Origin: Bog-473 sp963726135 | GTDB lineage: Bacteria; Actinomycetota; Acidimicrobiia; Acidimicrobiales; RAAP-2 | Direction of reading: 5' to 3' | Assembly (NCBI GenBank): GCA_963726135.1 | Contig: CAVSBE010000008.1 | Location: 558,001-622,000 of the forward strand | Length of the DNA: 64,000 nucleotides | Shown: in pieces, positions 1-9,221 of the stretch | Position numbering within the stretch: position 1 is the stretch's first letter | Layout of the letters: each line of letters opens with the position of its first letter | Notes under the pieces: generated by a model | The model's database searches: none | Told to the model about the DNA's origin: nothing | Seen by the model: the letters and a program-made list of their open reading frames with translations, nothing else | Made by a program: the position numbers and the translations under genes

Positions 1-275
1 GTTCACCGTGGCGTCGAGGCCCTCCACAAAGAGACCATTCTTTGGGATCCCGCCCTTTGCCATGCACCCCGGCATCCGAATTGCCGTGGATGTCACCGGC
101 GTAGCATGCTGCGGTGGCGTCCGCGCTCCCTGGCCCCGGAGGACGCAGCACCGAGGGGGCGGATTCGTGCACCCCGAGTCCAGCGCCTCCGGTCGACGAC
201 GCACCCCGGACACGGACGACCCATGGATGTGGGTATGACCGGTACGGACACGTCGAGGCAACCCAACCAGAATCC

Positions 276-1538
276 ATGACAACAGTCGATCCTTCGTTCC
301 ATCCCGGCGCCAGCCGCCTGACGGCCCCAGGATCTCCGCTACGCCGGCTCACGGGCTGGGGACCGGCCCTGGTGTCGTGTGCAGCTGCCCTCGCGTACGG
401 CCTCTATATCGCGCTGCGCACCTACGAAGTCGACCTCGGTGTCTACCTTCGCCTCGGCGGTCGCTACGTCTTCACGTCACACCTCTACTCCTTCGGGCTC
501 CCGAACACGAGCCTCCTGTTCACCTACCCACCGTTTGCAGCGCTGCTCTTCGCCCCCTGGCAACGGACGTTCTCCACCGTCGACTCGGTCCAAACCGTGT
601 GGACGCTGTGCAACCTCGTAGCGCTCGTCGGCCTGCTCGTCCTCTCCCTGCGGGTCGTCAAGCCTGATCTCAGCAGGGCATCCGCCTTGCGTCTCGCCTT
701 GGTGCTCAGCCTTCCCGCATTGCTCCTCAATCCCGTGCTGGTCACGATTGGTTTCGGTCAGGTGAACCTGGTGGTGACGCTCCTCGTCATGTGGGACCTG
801 CTGAGCCCGCGGCGAATCGGCAAGTGGCAGGCACCGATGGGCGTCGCGACCGGGCTCGCCGCCGCGGTCAAGCTGACTCCCCTCCTCTTCGTGCCGTACC
901 TTCTCCTCACGCGGCGCTTTCGCGGCGCGTTCAATTGCACGCTCACTTTCGTCGCGTGCGAGCTCGCGACCTTCGTTATTTCGCCCACCTCGTCGAAGGC
1001 CTACTGGACGAAGGCACTTTTCAATCCGGGTCGCGCCGGCGAGCTCTCCTTCGTGGGCAACCAGAACTTGTGGGCCGCGCTCGAACGCCTCAACCACGGG
1101 TTTCTGGACAACACCGTCATGGTGCCCATCCTCCTCGTCGCGGCCGCTGGAGGTCTCTGGCTGGCGAGCGTGGCGCACCGACGGTCATCGGCGATGTTGG
1201 GCGTACTCGTCTGCGCGGGAACCTGCCTGCTGGTCTCGCCCATCTCTTGGGCTCATCACATGGTGTGGGTGGTGCCGGCCATCTTGTGGCTGGCTCTGGC
1301 CGACGACAGGCCTCGGTTGGGTCCGGCTCTGGCTGTGGGCTCGGCCGTCCTGTTCTGGAGCGCGCCGATCTGGTGGGTGCCCTACAAGGACACCGCGGAT
1401 CTCCACCTCAACGGCTTGCAGCTCCTCGCGGGGAACTCTTTCTTTTTCGCGACGGCGGTCTTCGTGTGCGGTGTTGCCGTTCTGTTGAAGCGTCGCTGGA
1501 CGAGCACGTCGACCGGCCGACTCCCCGTGCTCACCTGA
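276..1538 (+). CDS. GT87-like polyprenyl-phosphate mannosyl/glycosyltransferase, membrane protein
   Basis: A 420-residue polytopic membrane protein. Repeated hydrophobic spans start near residue 30, and a short charged loop near residue 50 carries the acidic motif 'YEVDLGVYLRLGG', as in DUF2029/GT87 enzymes that move a sugar from a polyprenyl phosphate on the outer face of the membrane. 'FTYPPFAALLFAPW' near residue 85 and 'AAAVKLTPLLFVPYLL' near 195 are typical of the family. I chose the ATG at 276 because the longer frame from 114 is low-complexity and runs through sequence without coding character. The acceptor is unknown. It stands alone and converges on the next gene. Confidence 0.8.
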   Translation: MTTVDPSFHPGASRLTAPGSPLRRLTGWGPALVSCAAALAYGLYIALRTYEVDLGVYLRLGGRYVFTSHLYSFGLPNTSLLFTYPPFAALLFAPWQRTFSTVDSVQTVWTLCNLVALVGLLVLSLRVVKPDLSRASALRLALVLSLPALLLNPVLVTIGFGQVNLVVTLLVMWDLLSPRRIGKWQAPMGVATGLAAAVKLTPLLFVPYLLLTRRFRGAFNCTLTFVACELATFVISPTSSKAYWTKALFNPGRAGELSFVGNQNLWAALERLNHGFLDNTVMVPILLVAAAGGLWLASVAHRRSSAMLGVLVCAGTCLLVSPISWAHHMVWVVPAILWLALADDRPRLGPALAVGSAVLFWSAPIWWVPYKDTADLHLNGLQLLAGNSFFFATAVFVCGVAVLLKRRWTSTSTGRLPVLT

Positions 1539-1540
1539 CG

Positions 1541-1576
1541 CAGCCTCGTCGAGGCTGACCTTCCCGAGAGAAGGTC
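1541..1576. terminator. Two adjacent hairpins between convergent genes
   Basis: Two short perfect stems follow the stop codon at 1538: AGCCTC/GAGGCT (1542-1547 with 1551-1556) and GACCTTC/GAAGGTC (1557-1563 with 1570-1576). They lie between genes that converge, so they could end transcription from both sides. Neither has a clear T-run, so the call rests on position and symmetry. Confidence 0.45.
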
Positions 1577-1580
1577 CGGG

Positions 1581-3308
1581 TCATTGGGCGCCGTAGAAGG
1601 GCGCGTTGAAACAGAAGACCCCGCCGTCGGACCCGACCAGCCAATAGCCCCCGGTGGCGTCGTCGGCGGCCATGCCCATGATCGGGGCGTTGAGCCGGAT
1701 GGCACCGGTGCTGCCCCAGAACGCCGCGGCGCCATAGCTGAAGATGCCGCCGTCCGACGCCACGAACCAGTACCCGTTGCCGCCAGGCGCGGCGGCCATT
1801 CCGTTGACCGGCTGCTGGAGGTGGATGCTGCCCGTCGAGCCGAAGAACGGTGCGCCGAAGGCGAAGATGCCCCCGTCGGAGGCCACCAGCCAGTAGCCCC
1901 CGGTCGCGCCGTCGGCCGCCATGCCCACGACGGGCTGGTTCAGCCTCATGCCTCCCATCGACCCCGAGAATCGGGCGTCGCCGAAGGCGAAGATGCCGCC
2001 GTCGCTCGCCACGAGCCAGTACCCGCCGCCGTCGGGGGTCGGCGCCATGTTGACCACCGGGGCATTGAGGCGTCGCCCGCCCATCGAGCCGAAGAAACCC
2101 GCGTCGCCGAACGCGAACGTCCCGCCGTCCGCCGCAACCAGCCAGTAGCCCTTGCCGTCGGGGGTCGAGACGATGTGGTTGATCGGGGCGTTCAGCGTCG
2201 TGCCGGCCATGGAGCCGTAACTCGAGACGTTGTGTGGCGAAACGGCGCCCTCGGCATCGGTGAGCCAGTACCCCGAGCCCGACGGCGGTGCGGCGATCCC
2301 GGTGGCGGGCCCGGGGAAGCTCGCCGCCTGCCCCGAGTCGGGGCTGACCATGAGGGAGGACTCGTCGACCGCTTCAAACGCGCTGGCGGGAACCTGCTTC
2401 AATTCCTGGACGAGCGACGGTGGCCATGTCGGGTCGGCCGAGCCGCCGAAGTACCAATTGCTGCCGTTGTCCGCCAGGATGAGACCGTACTGCTGCATCG
2501 CCCGCAGGATGACCTGCGCCTGGGGCGAGAATGCAGCGACGTTGAAGCTCGCCTTCAGGCGGAACCGCGCCCCCATGGGCGGCAGGTTGGGGTCAGAGCG
2601 CGCACCCGCCTCGTGACGCGCCGGCCAGAGGTAGCTCGTGTCCGTCGTCTGGGCCGTCATCCGGATGGCATGCGTGACGCTCCCGGACTGCACCTCGTCA
2701 TAACGAAGGATGCCGGGCAGGATCGGCAGACCCGCCGCGTCGGCAGAGGTCCAACCAGCCGGGCGAAGGGCGTTCGAGCGCAAGTTCCAAATCGCTCCGG
2801 AACCAGCCGTCGACCCGGAGGGGCTGTACTGCGCGTTGTAGAGCTCGTAGAGGGTGCACGTGGATGGGTCGACCATGAGTGCATGGCGGTCCCCGGTGGC
2901 GTTCTGCCCGCCCTCGATCGGCGTGTCGGCTCCGAACGGGTACGGACCGGGATCGCTCTCGCTCGCGTACTGGAAGGAGACGTTGACGAAGGGATGCCCG
3001 GGTGGCACCACCGTGAAGGGCATGCCGTACGGGTTCGACGGGTCGCCCGAGGGCCCGAAGTCCGGATGCAGATTGGTCGTCGCCGCGTTCATGCTGGCCA
3101 GCCACTGCGCGGAGTGCGCGTTGACGGGCAGATTGGCAATGCTCGTGTTCCAGACGTTGTCGGCCGGGAACATTGGGCAACCCGCCGCTCCCGGGAGCGG
3201 CGTTCCCGCCGAAGCACCAGTCACGAGGGACATCGATGCAGCGGAGCCAAGCAAACCCGCGAGCAGCGTCACGCTGCAGAGTGTGCCGACCACGCGCCTG
3301 GATGTCAC
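1581..3308 (-). CDS. Secreted protein: unrecognised N-terminal domain plus six GYW repeats
   Basis: A 575-residue exported protein. A signal peptide spans about residues 1-35 (charged start, hydrophobic run, 'GASAG'). Residues 40-330 form a domain beginning 'CPMFPADNVWNTSIANLP' that I cannot assign to a named enzyme family. From about residue 345 come six repeats of 42 residues with the pattern GYWLVASDGG(I/T)FAFGDA.F.GSMGG..LN.PV.GMA.TPDG; the last is cut after 'FYGAQ'. Such repeats probably form a propeller or solenoid that binds surface ligands (inference). Two other loci here, near 44 and 46 kb, carry the same repeat behind different heads. Confidence 0.8.
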   Translation of the reverse strand: MTSRRVVGTLCSVTLLAGLLGSAASMSLVTGASAGTPLPGAAGCPMFPADNVWNTSIANLPVNAHSAQWLASMNAATTNLHPDFGPSGDPSNPYGMPFTVVPPGHPFVNVSFQYASESDPGPYPFGADTPIEGGQNATGDRHALMVDPSTCTLYELYNAQYSPSGSTAGSGAIWNLRSNALRPAGWTSADAAGLPILPGILRYDEVQSGSVTHAIRMTAQTTDTSYLWPARHEAGARSDPNLPPMGARFRLKASFNVAAFSPQAQVILRAMQQYGLILADNGSNWYFGGSADPTWPPSLVQELKQVPASAFEAVDESSLMVSPDSGQAASFPGPATGIAAPPSGSGYWLTDAEGAVSPHNVSSYGSMAGTTLNAPINHIVSTPDGKGYWLVAADGGTFAFGDAGFFGSMGGRRLNAPVVNMAPTPDGGGYWLVASDGGIFAFGDARFSGSMGGMRLNQPVVGMAADGATGGYWLVASDGGIFAFGAPFFGSTGSIHLQQPVNGMAAAPGGNGYWFVASDGGIFSYGAAAFWGSTGAIRLNAPIMGMAADDATGGYWLVGSDGGVFCFNAPFYGAQ

Positions 3309-3692
3309 GATCTCGCCCCCTCAAACCCCTAGCTCTCTCCTGATTTTCGCACAGCGCGCCCCCAATGGGTGCACACAAACCCGCCTCGACACGATCAAAG
3401 GTGGCGTTCCTGTCACGACACAAGGGATGGGAGCCGACCGGCTCAGCGCTCGGGCTCGACGTTGCCCGGCCCCCATTCGCACGTGAACACGACTGCGGAC
3501 GCGCGGCCCAAGGTCGGACTTGTTGCGATCGAACTCACTGCGATTGGCGGACCTCACTCCACCCGCGCTATCGCATGCGTGTCGGACAGGAGCGGAGAAG
3601 CACATCTGGGTGCTGCTCCGCAGAGGACGGGGGCACAGTTCCCGACGGATTGAACTGGCACGCGGGAACCTCTGCGTGAGAAAGGATTCGAA
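3309..3692. other. Divergent intergenic region, no gene seen
   Basis: This stretch lies between the divergent starts at 3308 and 3693. Open frames here are short and look like shadows. It presumably holds both promoters, but I cannot place convincing -35/-10 boxes. A purine-rich GAGAAAGGATTCGAA lies just before the ATG at 3693 and can serve as its ribosome binding site. Confidence 0.5.
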
Positions 3693-4616
3693 ATGAGATT
3701 CTCCATTACACATCCGATCATCGGCCATCCATACGATCCCGAGCTCGTCTCCGGCGGAGGTATCGCGGCCGTGGCCACCGCCGCCGAGCGCGCGGGCTTC
3801 CACGGGTTCGGATTCACCGACCACCCGGCGCCGACGGATCGCTGGCTTCACGCCGGCGGGCACGACGCCCTCGATCCTTTCGTGGCGATGGCGTTCGCGG
3901 CGGCGCGCACGACGCATCTCCGGCTCATCCCGAACATTGTCGTCCTTCCTTACCGGAACCCCTTCGTGGTCGCCAAAGCGGGGGCGACGCTCGACCTGCT
4001 CTCCGACGGGCGGTTCACCCTCGCGGCAGGCGCGGGTTATCTCAAGCGCGAATTCGCCGCGCTGGGAGTTGACCACACTCAACGCAACGAGATCTTCGAT
4101 GAGGCCCTCGACGTGGTCAAGGCGATTTGGACGTCGGATAACGTGACTTTCGAAGGCCGCCATTTCCACGCCGATGGCATCACGGCACATCCTCGGCCGG
4201 TGAGCTCGCCCCACCCACCAATCTGGATAGGTGGGAACAGCGGACGAGCCCGCGAACGAGTCGCAGCGCGCGGCAACGGCTGGTGCCCTTTCCCCGCTCC
4301 GCCCGGCGTGGCGCAGACGGCTCGTACCAGAGTCCTGGACACACCCGAACGTCTCGCCGACGCCATCGACGACCTCAATCGCCGCCTGGAGACTGCGCGA
4401 CGTGAGCCGGACAGTGTCGACATCTCCTTCTCGACCGGGGCAGGCGGACATCCGTGGAGCGACGACTTCAACGCAGAAGCCCACCTCGCCGGAATCGTGG
4501 AACTCGGTGCTCTTGGTGTCACCTGGCTCCAGGTCGCACTGCCCGGCGACAGCCTCGAGCACGTCACCGAGACGATCCAGCGCTACGGCGAGCAGGTCAT
4601 CGCCGTGTGTGGCTAA
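3693..4616 (+). CDS. LLM class F420-dependent oxidoreductase
   Basis: A 307-residue protein of the luciferase-like monooxygenase family. It has the TIM-barrel hallmarks of the actinobacterial F420-dependent branch: 'AAERAGFHGFGFTDHPAP' near residue 30, 'LIPNIVVLPYRNPFVVAKA' near 80, 'DLLSDGRFTLAAGAGYLKRE' near 101 and 'PPIWIGGNSGRARERVA' near 178. These proteins use reduced F420 (sometimes FMN) to reduce or oxidise small organic molecules; the substrate cannot be read here. The ATG at 3693 has a good purine-rich site upstream, and length is close to the family's usual 280-340. It appears to be a single-gene unit. Confidence 0.88.
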   Translation: MRFSITHPIIGHPYDPELVSGGGIAAVATAAERAGFHGFGFTDHPAPTDRWLHAGGHDALDPFVAMAFAAARTTHLRLIPNIVVLPYRNPFVVAKAGATLDLLSDGRFTLAAGAGYLKREFAALGVDHTQRNEIFDEALDVVKAIWTSDNVTFEGRHFHADGITAHPRPVSSPHPPIWIGGNSGRARERVAARGNGWCPFPAPPGVAQTARTRVLDTPERLADAIDDLNRRLETARREPDSVDISFSTGAGGHPWSDDFNAEAHLAGIVELGALGVTWLQVALPGDSLEHVTETIQRYGEQVIAVCG

Positions 4617-4819
4617 CAGCGACTTCTCGTCGTCTACTTAGCCCAAGCTTTCCAACCATCGCAGCAATGATCGACGAGAACGGCCAGATTCGCGATCCAT
4701 CAGTTCGCGAATCACTCGACCGCGTGCGATCCAACTGGGTCGGATATTGGGGCTAGCCCCCGTAAGAAACTGGCGGTAGCAGGATTCTGATTCGCGCATC
4801 GCACCTCTAACCTGACCGT

Positions 4820-5803
4820 GTGGACGACCATGTGAAAGCGCCGGCGATGCCGCATCCCGGTGATGGTGTTTCCCCGAAACCCAGCGGCGAAGCGCCTTGG
4901 TCGAGCGTGGCGCATCGGTTGTCCTGGGTGGCCGTGTCGACTGTCACTTTGTTGCTGACCACAAGCGCGCCAGGTGCAGACGCTGCACCGCACACGAGCG
5001 CCATGTATCAGGGATTTGGACATCCGCGTCCAGTAGTGATCCGAGGGTACGTCGGCAGCGCCATGGAGCCATTCATCACACCCGACGGCAAGTACCTGCT
5101 CTTCAACAACAGCAACGGCGAACCGCACACGACGCTTCGATATGCGACCCGTCTCAATGACACCACGTTCTCCTACGGGGGCGAGGTCAGCGGAGCGAAC
5201 GATTTAGGTGCCCTGAGCGCGGTTCCCACGGTGGCCGCCGACAGGACGATGTACTTCATCTCGACGCGGAGCTACTCGCAGACCCTCTCGACAATCTACG
5301 AGGCCCAGTTTCGCGACGGCGTGGCGACGGGTGTTGCGTTGGTCGCGGGCATGGCCGCTCCCCGAACCGGCATCGTGAACTTTGACGTCGACGTTGCGTC
5401 CAACGGAGGTTCTCTCTATGTGTCCCAGGGAACGTTCAATGGAGGAATGTCGCCGGACGCCGCCTCTATAGTCCTCTACACGCGGCACCAGGCCGGTTTC
5501 ATACGCGATCCCTCGAGTGACCGTGTGATGAAGGTGGTCAACGATCCGTCGGCTTTGACCTATGCCGCCGACATCTCCCCCGACGGCTTGGTCTTGTTCT
5601 TCACTCGAGCTGTTCCGGGTGCACCACCACGGATCTACCGCGCCGACAGAAGTGAACCATCCCAGCCGTTTAGCGACGTGGAGCTCGTAGGGTCCGCGAC
5701 TGGCTACGTCGAAGCTCCGTCACTCAGTGGCGATGGGCGCCTTCTCTACTACCACCGGATGACCGGCAGCAACTTCACCGTCTATGTCGTCACTCGCGAG
5801 TAG
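4820..5803 (+). CDS. Exported WD40-like (PD40) beta-propeller protein
   Basis: A 327-residue protein starting at a GTG. A late signal segment (residues 31-55, 'VAHRLSWVAVSTVTLLLTT' then 'APGADAAP') indicates export. The mature part has repeated 'PDG..L.F' blades typical of TolB/PD40 propellers: 'PDGKYLLFNNSNGE', 'RTMYFISTRS', 'SPDGLVLFFTRA' and 'SGDGRLLYYHRMTGS'. No enzyme motif is visible, so a binding or scaffold role outside the membrane is likely. It follows the LLM oxidoreductase by about 200 bases with no gene between; a shared transcript is possible but not shown. Confidence 0.72.
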   Translation: MDDHVKAPAMPHPGDGVSPKPSGEAPWSSVAHRLSWVAVSTVTLLLTTSAPGADAAPHTSAMYQGFGHPRPVVIRGYVGSAMEPFITPDGKYLLFNNSNGEPHTTLRYATRLNDTTFSYGGEVSGANDLGALSAVPTVAADRTMYFISTRSYSQTLSTIYEAQFRDGVATGVALVAGMAAPRTGIVNFDVDVASNGGSLYVSQGTFNGGMSPDAASIVLYTRHQAGFIRDPSSDRVMKVVNDPSALTYAADISPDGLVLFFTRAVPGAPPRIYRADRSEPSQPFSDVELVGSATGYVEAPSLSGDGRLLYYHRMTGSNFTVYVVTRE

Positions 5804-5832
5804 TCGGGCATAAACCACTCGTCGGGCCTACG

Positions 5833-6165
5833 CTGGACAACGTAGTCATCGGTGGCGGTGATTTTGCCCTCGGATCTCGTTACGGAGCACTTGACGCGGC
5901 TGCAGCCTCTGCCAAGGCGGACCAAGACGAGCATCAGCATTTTCCGTACGCACGTCGGCTGCGCCTTGCCTGGCGTCACGACACAGATGGACGCTGGAAC
6001 TCCGACCGGGAAGACGAGCGGCTTTGGGAGATGTTCTGTGCCGAATGCGGCGATACGGATGGACCAGCCGAGAATCAGACCGAACGGATTCGGAGCCTTC
6101 GTGGCCCATATCCCAGCGAGCACAAGGCAAGGCACGCAGCAAGGAACCACTTCGACAGGAACTGA
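5833..6165 (+). pseudogene. Open frame with protein-like composition but no usual start codon
   Basis: One plus-strand frame stays open from the end of the preceding gene to a TGA at 6163-6165 and reads like a real soluble protein: '..RLRLAWRHDTDGRW', 'EDERLWEMFCAECGD', then 'LRGPYPSEHKARHAARNHF'. There is no ATG, GTG or TTG in frame before an internal ATG ('MFCAECGD'). The only early candidate is a CTG at 5833. It may be the 3' part of a gene whose start was lost, a gene with a rare start, or one hit by an indel. I do not recognise the family. The Cys pair and basic C-terminus are the only notable features. Confidence 0.35.
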
Positions 6166-6297
6166 TACCGCGCGTCCCCTCTTGAGCCGATCTCGAGAGG
6201 CGTCCGCGTCGGGACCATGCCCGGGCCGCCCCGGGGAGTCAACCCCGCCCCGTATCCCTTCGTGACGTCAGGAGTGAGTCCATTTCAACCTTGCCCG

Positions 6298-7101
6298 TCA
6301 TCGCCCGGTCCAGCGTGGCGGTCGATGTTCTGCTGCGGCCTGACGACCTTCCGCCGCGTCCTCGGTCCCACCTGCGACTTGCCGCATTGTCTCGCCGAAG
6401 CGGATTGCCTCCAGGGTTGCCATGTGGCTCGTCCTCATCGCCATCTCCTTCATCGAGCGCTGAGCCAGGGGCGCTCCACTCAGAAGCCGTCTCGCCAGCG
6501 CATTGGCCTCGTCAAGAAGAGTGTCATGAGGGACGACCTTCCAGACGAGACCCATGGCTTGGGCTCGCGCGGCGTCGATGCGCTCCCCCGTGAGCAACAG
6601 TTCCATCGCATCGGCCCAGTTGATGCGCTTCGGCAGGCGTATTGAGGCCACGATCGCCGGGACTCCGAGGCGCACCTCCGGAAGTCCGAACTCGGCTCGA
6701 TCGCTCGCCAGCACGAAGTCGCACCAGCTGGCAAGCGTGAGCCCGTAACCGAGGCAAAACCCGTTCACGGCAGCGATGACTGGCTTGAAGATCTCCCATC
6801 CGCTCTCAAAGGAATTCAGCGTCGGCTTCTCCCAGAACGTGCCGGCGAACTCCCCCGTGGACGCCGCTCCATGGCGCAAGTCGGCCCCCACGCAGAACGC
6901 CCGTCCCGAACCCGTGACGATGGCCACCCATGCCTCCTCGTCATCACGGAACCGAGAGAAGGCGTCATTGAGGTCACGCCTCATCTCGCCATTGATGGCA
7001 TTGAGAGCGTCAGGTCGGTTGTACGTGATAGTGGCCACATGGCCATCGAGTCGGAACGTGGCTGAATCTCCCACAGGTGAACAGTCTGCCCTGTGGCGCA
7101 C
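6298..7101 (-). CDS. Enoyl-CoA hydratase/isomerase family protein
   Basis: A crotonase-fold protein of 267 residues. 'TITYNRPDALNAINGEMRRDL' (near 24) is the CoA-binding start, 'GRAFCVGADLRHGA' (near 66) carries the first oxyanion-hole region, and 'NGFCLGYGLTLASWCDFVLAS' (from about 115) the second. 'FGLPEVRLGVPAI' (near 138) contains the catalytic-type Glu. The C-terminal 'EHRPPRWTGR' is the usual family end. The GTG at 7101 is the longest start; a GTG at 7074 ('VGDSATFRL') fits the family start better. It stands alone, so the pathway (fatty acid, aromatic or steroid breakdown) cannot be told. Confidence 0.87.
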   Translation of the reverse strand: MRHRADCSPVGDSATFRLDGHVATITYNRPDALNAINGEMRRDLNDAFSRFRDDEEAWVAIVTGSGRAFCVGADLRHGAASTGEFAGTFWEKPTLNSFESGWEIFKPVIAAVNGFCLGYGLTLASWCDFVLASDRAEFGLPEVRLGVPAIVASIRLPKRINWADAMELLLTGERIDAARAQAMGLVWKVVPHDTLLDEANALARRLLSGAPLAQRSMKEMAMRTSHMATLEAIRFGETMRQVAGGTEDAAEGRQAAAEHRPPRWTGR

Positions 7102-7322
7102 ACGGTCCGCTATCGGTTACAAGGAATGATTCGACGTTTCTACTCAGAGAGCCATATGACGATCATTGAACCGATTCATCCTGGCTTCACTAGACTGCAG
7201 GATGTAATCGTCGCGAGCAGCTGAACGCACCGTCCTCTGGAGTAAGTCAGGATCCAGGGTTCCCTTGTCCTCTAGGCCGCAATTCGACTCCTGCGAACCG
7301 CCTGTCTTTCCTTCCGAAGCTC

Positions 7323-8444
7323 ATGAATCGGGCTAGCCCAAAGTCCGGCCCGTACCGCATGACGATTCGACGAGACAGCATCGGCTCTTACCTGCGAGTA
7401 TCCATAGCCGTGAACGCCCGGGGCCGAGGGGTGCAGTCAACACGACGTAGACAGCCGCCTCAGCGTCGCGCCGTGCTGGTGACGGTCTTCGCCGGCGTCG
7501 TAGTCCTCGGCGCGATGACCTGTTGCTACCGCGAGTCGATAGCAGGAAGCTCTGTCGCTCGATCGACGACGGCGCACGCGGCGGTATCCCGAAGTCCGGG
7601 TTGCGGTGTTCGTGCGGCCGTCCGAGGACTGACCCGTGAGGCGCCCGGCGACGTACCGCTCACGTTCATGAGCGGAGGGACGGAGCGGACGTACCGTCTG
7701 GGTGTTCCCAAGTCCTATGACAAGGTCGAGCCGACCCCGCTGGTCCTAGACCTTCACGGCGCGAACTCGAATGCGCTGGAGCAGAGCGTGTACACCGACC
7801 TTCCTCGGCTGGCCACCGCTCGAGGCATGATCACGGTCACCCCAGACGCCATCGGTGGCGACTGGCAGCTGAACCCCAAAGGCGCAGACGACGACTTCCT
7901 GGTTGCGCTCGTGCGCGAAATCGAGAGCAGATACTGCGTCAACCTCGATCACGTTCACGTTGCCGGATTTTCCCTCGGCTCGTGGAAAGCCACGACCGTG
8001 GCCTGCGGCCATCCGGACATCTTTGCTTCTGTTGGCCTCGTCTCCGAAGAGGTCCATCCAACCAGTTGCCCGCCGATGCCGGTCATCGTCTTCCACGGGA
8101 CCGCCGACCACATCGTCCCCTATGGCCTCGGAGCCGACCCTGGCGTCACGGCAACCGGCCCGAATGCCGGACTCCCCGGGGCTCGATACAACATCGCCTC
8201 GTGGGCCAAGGGTGGCCAGTGTTCGACGCGCAAGGAGGTCCGGCACATTGGCGGCGACGTCGTCTTGTGGACCTATAGGGGCTGCGCACCCGGTGTCAGC
8301 GTGGAGCTCTTCACGATTCTGCATGCCGACCATAGATGGCCCGGTTCTCCAATAGCCATTGCGCCGACAACCAACACGGTCAGCGCCACCAAGCTCATCC
8401 TGGGCTTCTTCGAGTCCCACCCGTTGCAACAGCGCCATCCTTGA
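7323..8444 (+). CDS. Exported PHB-depolymerase/feruloyl-esterase-like serine hydrolase
   Basis: An alpha/beta-hydrolase of up to 373 residues, like the LpqC and PHB-depolymerase esterases. A basic stretch followed by a membrane segment ('AVLVTVFAGVVVLGAMTCC', near residue 50) indicates export or anchoring. The catalytic part has 'TPLVLDLHGANSNA' (oxyanion-loop region), the nucleophile elbow 'VAGFSLGSW' (G-F-S-L-G), an acid-site region 'VIVFHGTADHIVPY' and a late His in 'LHADHRWPG'. The ATG at 7323 gives a long basic leader; a GTG at 7410 ('VNARGRG') is a plausible shorter start. It probably cleaves a polyester or feruloyl-type ester outside the cell. Confidence 0.8.
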   Translation: MNRASPKSGPYRMTIRRDSIGSYLRVSIAVNARGRGVQSTRRRQPPQRRAVLVTVFAGVVVLGAMTCCYRESIAGSSVARSTTAHAAVSRSPGCGVRAAVRGLTREAPGDVPLTFMSGGTERTYRLGVPKSYDKVEPTPLVLDLHGANSNALEQSVYTDLPRLATARGMITVTPDAIGGDWQLNPKGADDDFLVALVREIESRYCVNLDHVHVAGFSLGSWKATTVACGHPDIFASVGLVSEEVHPTSCPPMPVIVFHGTADHIVPYGLGADPGVTATGPNAGLPGARYNIASWAKGGQCSTRKEVRHIGGDVVLWTYRGCAPGVSVELFTILHADHRWPGSPIAIAPTTNTVSATKLILGFFESHPLQQRHP

Positions 8445-8460
8445 ACCCTCCGTGGTTCAA
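8441..8460. terminator. Hairpin overlapping the esterase stop codon
   Basis: A perfect 7-base stem TTGAACC/GGTTCAA with a 6-base loop begins at the esterase stop codon and lies between convergent genes (the next ends at 8504). There is no T-run, so this may be a weak or bidirectional terminator. Confidence 0.4.
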
Positions 8461-8503
8461 GCCCAGCAGGGATGAGACGAGCCCGCCCTGCGCTGCCGTT
8501 GCG

Positions 8504-8866
8504 TTACCAGGCGTCCAGCGTCTCGGAGTGGAAGTCGATGACTGCCAACAGGTCTCCGAGACGGCCCATGACCATCTCGGTATCGGCAAAAGGACCGGCG
8601 ACGGCCCGCTGAGCGGTCAGCGCGACTTCCGTGCATGTGCCCAACAACCAGGCAATGTGTGCTCCCAGTTTGGTATTCGGGCACGGGTTCGCTGTCACCC
8701 ACACCCTTGCGTCACCGGTAGCGGCCTCGAGCTCGTCTGCTGCTGCCAGCATCGTGATCCTGTTTACGTGGACCGACGCAGAGAACCGGCGTTCGGCGGC
8801 CGTCACCCGCTGCAAAACGGTCATCGCTTGGATGCGCCAACGGTATGTGCTTGGGTCTCTTCTCAT
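8504..8866 (-). CDS. Conserved hypothetical protein, paralogue A of the WhiB-linked pair
   Basis: A 120-residue, probably all-helical protein with no signal or membrane span. It is clearly homologous over its length to the product at 10747-11115. Shared blocks are 'RVT.AERRF', 'VN.ITMLAAADEL.AAT', 'TANPCP', 'AW.L.TC.EVA.TAQRAV' and 'DF....LDA'. The two shared Cys ('NPCP' and 'TC.E') and the conserved Trp/Arg residues suggest selection on the fold. I do not recognise the family. This copy has no WhiB gene beside it. A copy of the four-fold leader repeat (8930-9012) lies just upstream of its start, as it does for its paralogue. Confidence 0.7.
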   Translation of the reverse strand: MRRDPSTYRWRIQAMTVLQRVTAAERRFSASVHVNRITMLAAADELEAATGDARVWVTANPCPNTKLGAHIAWLLGTCTEVALTAQRAVAGPFADTEMVMGRLGDLLAVIDFHSETLDAW

Positions 8867-8929
8867 GATGAACGATGAAGGGTCGGAGCTCGATCCCAGG
8901 TGTGAGTCGGAGTTTGCCGGTCCCTTGTC

Positions 8930-9012
8930 CTATGGCGATTTTGGCGTCCCCGACCGATGCCCCATAGAGCCATACGGGCCGAAGTGCCGCAACGCCTTCA
9001 CAACAACATGGT
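8930..9012 (-). repeat. Leader repeat copy A (upstream of paralogue A)
   Basis: Read on the minus strand, this holds a GTTGTGaagGCGTTG-like block, then GGCTCTATG, then a CCAAAATCgCC-like block. It is one of four related copies in 2.3 kb. It sits 64 bases upstream of the start of paralogue A, so it may be a promoter or leader. Confidence 0.55.
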
Positions 9013-9221
9013 GAGAAAATCCGAACTGAACAAAGGCGCGAAGAAGGCTCGCGTCAACCAGACACGACACGCGAGCACGGCGTGTACCGGTCAAATGTTC
9101 TCGCCGGGAGACAGATGCTCGTGGCTGGTGTGGGCCAGTTCTCGTCGGATTGAGGGCCTGCCACGCGTCGGTGTGTGACTCGACGCCGACGGGACGTGTG
9201 GTGGGGCTCAGTTCGAGCCAT

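Noticed and set aside
1584..3332. Plus-strand 582-codon open frame opposite the first GYW protein
   Set aside because: It is Arg/His/Gly-rich shadow coding opposite a protein with signal peptide and regular repeats, a common artefact in GC-rich DNA.
3321..4562. Minus-strand 413-codon frame
   Set aside because: It lies opposite a clear LLM oxidoreductase and reads as its complement.
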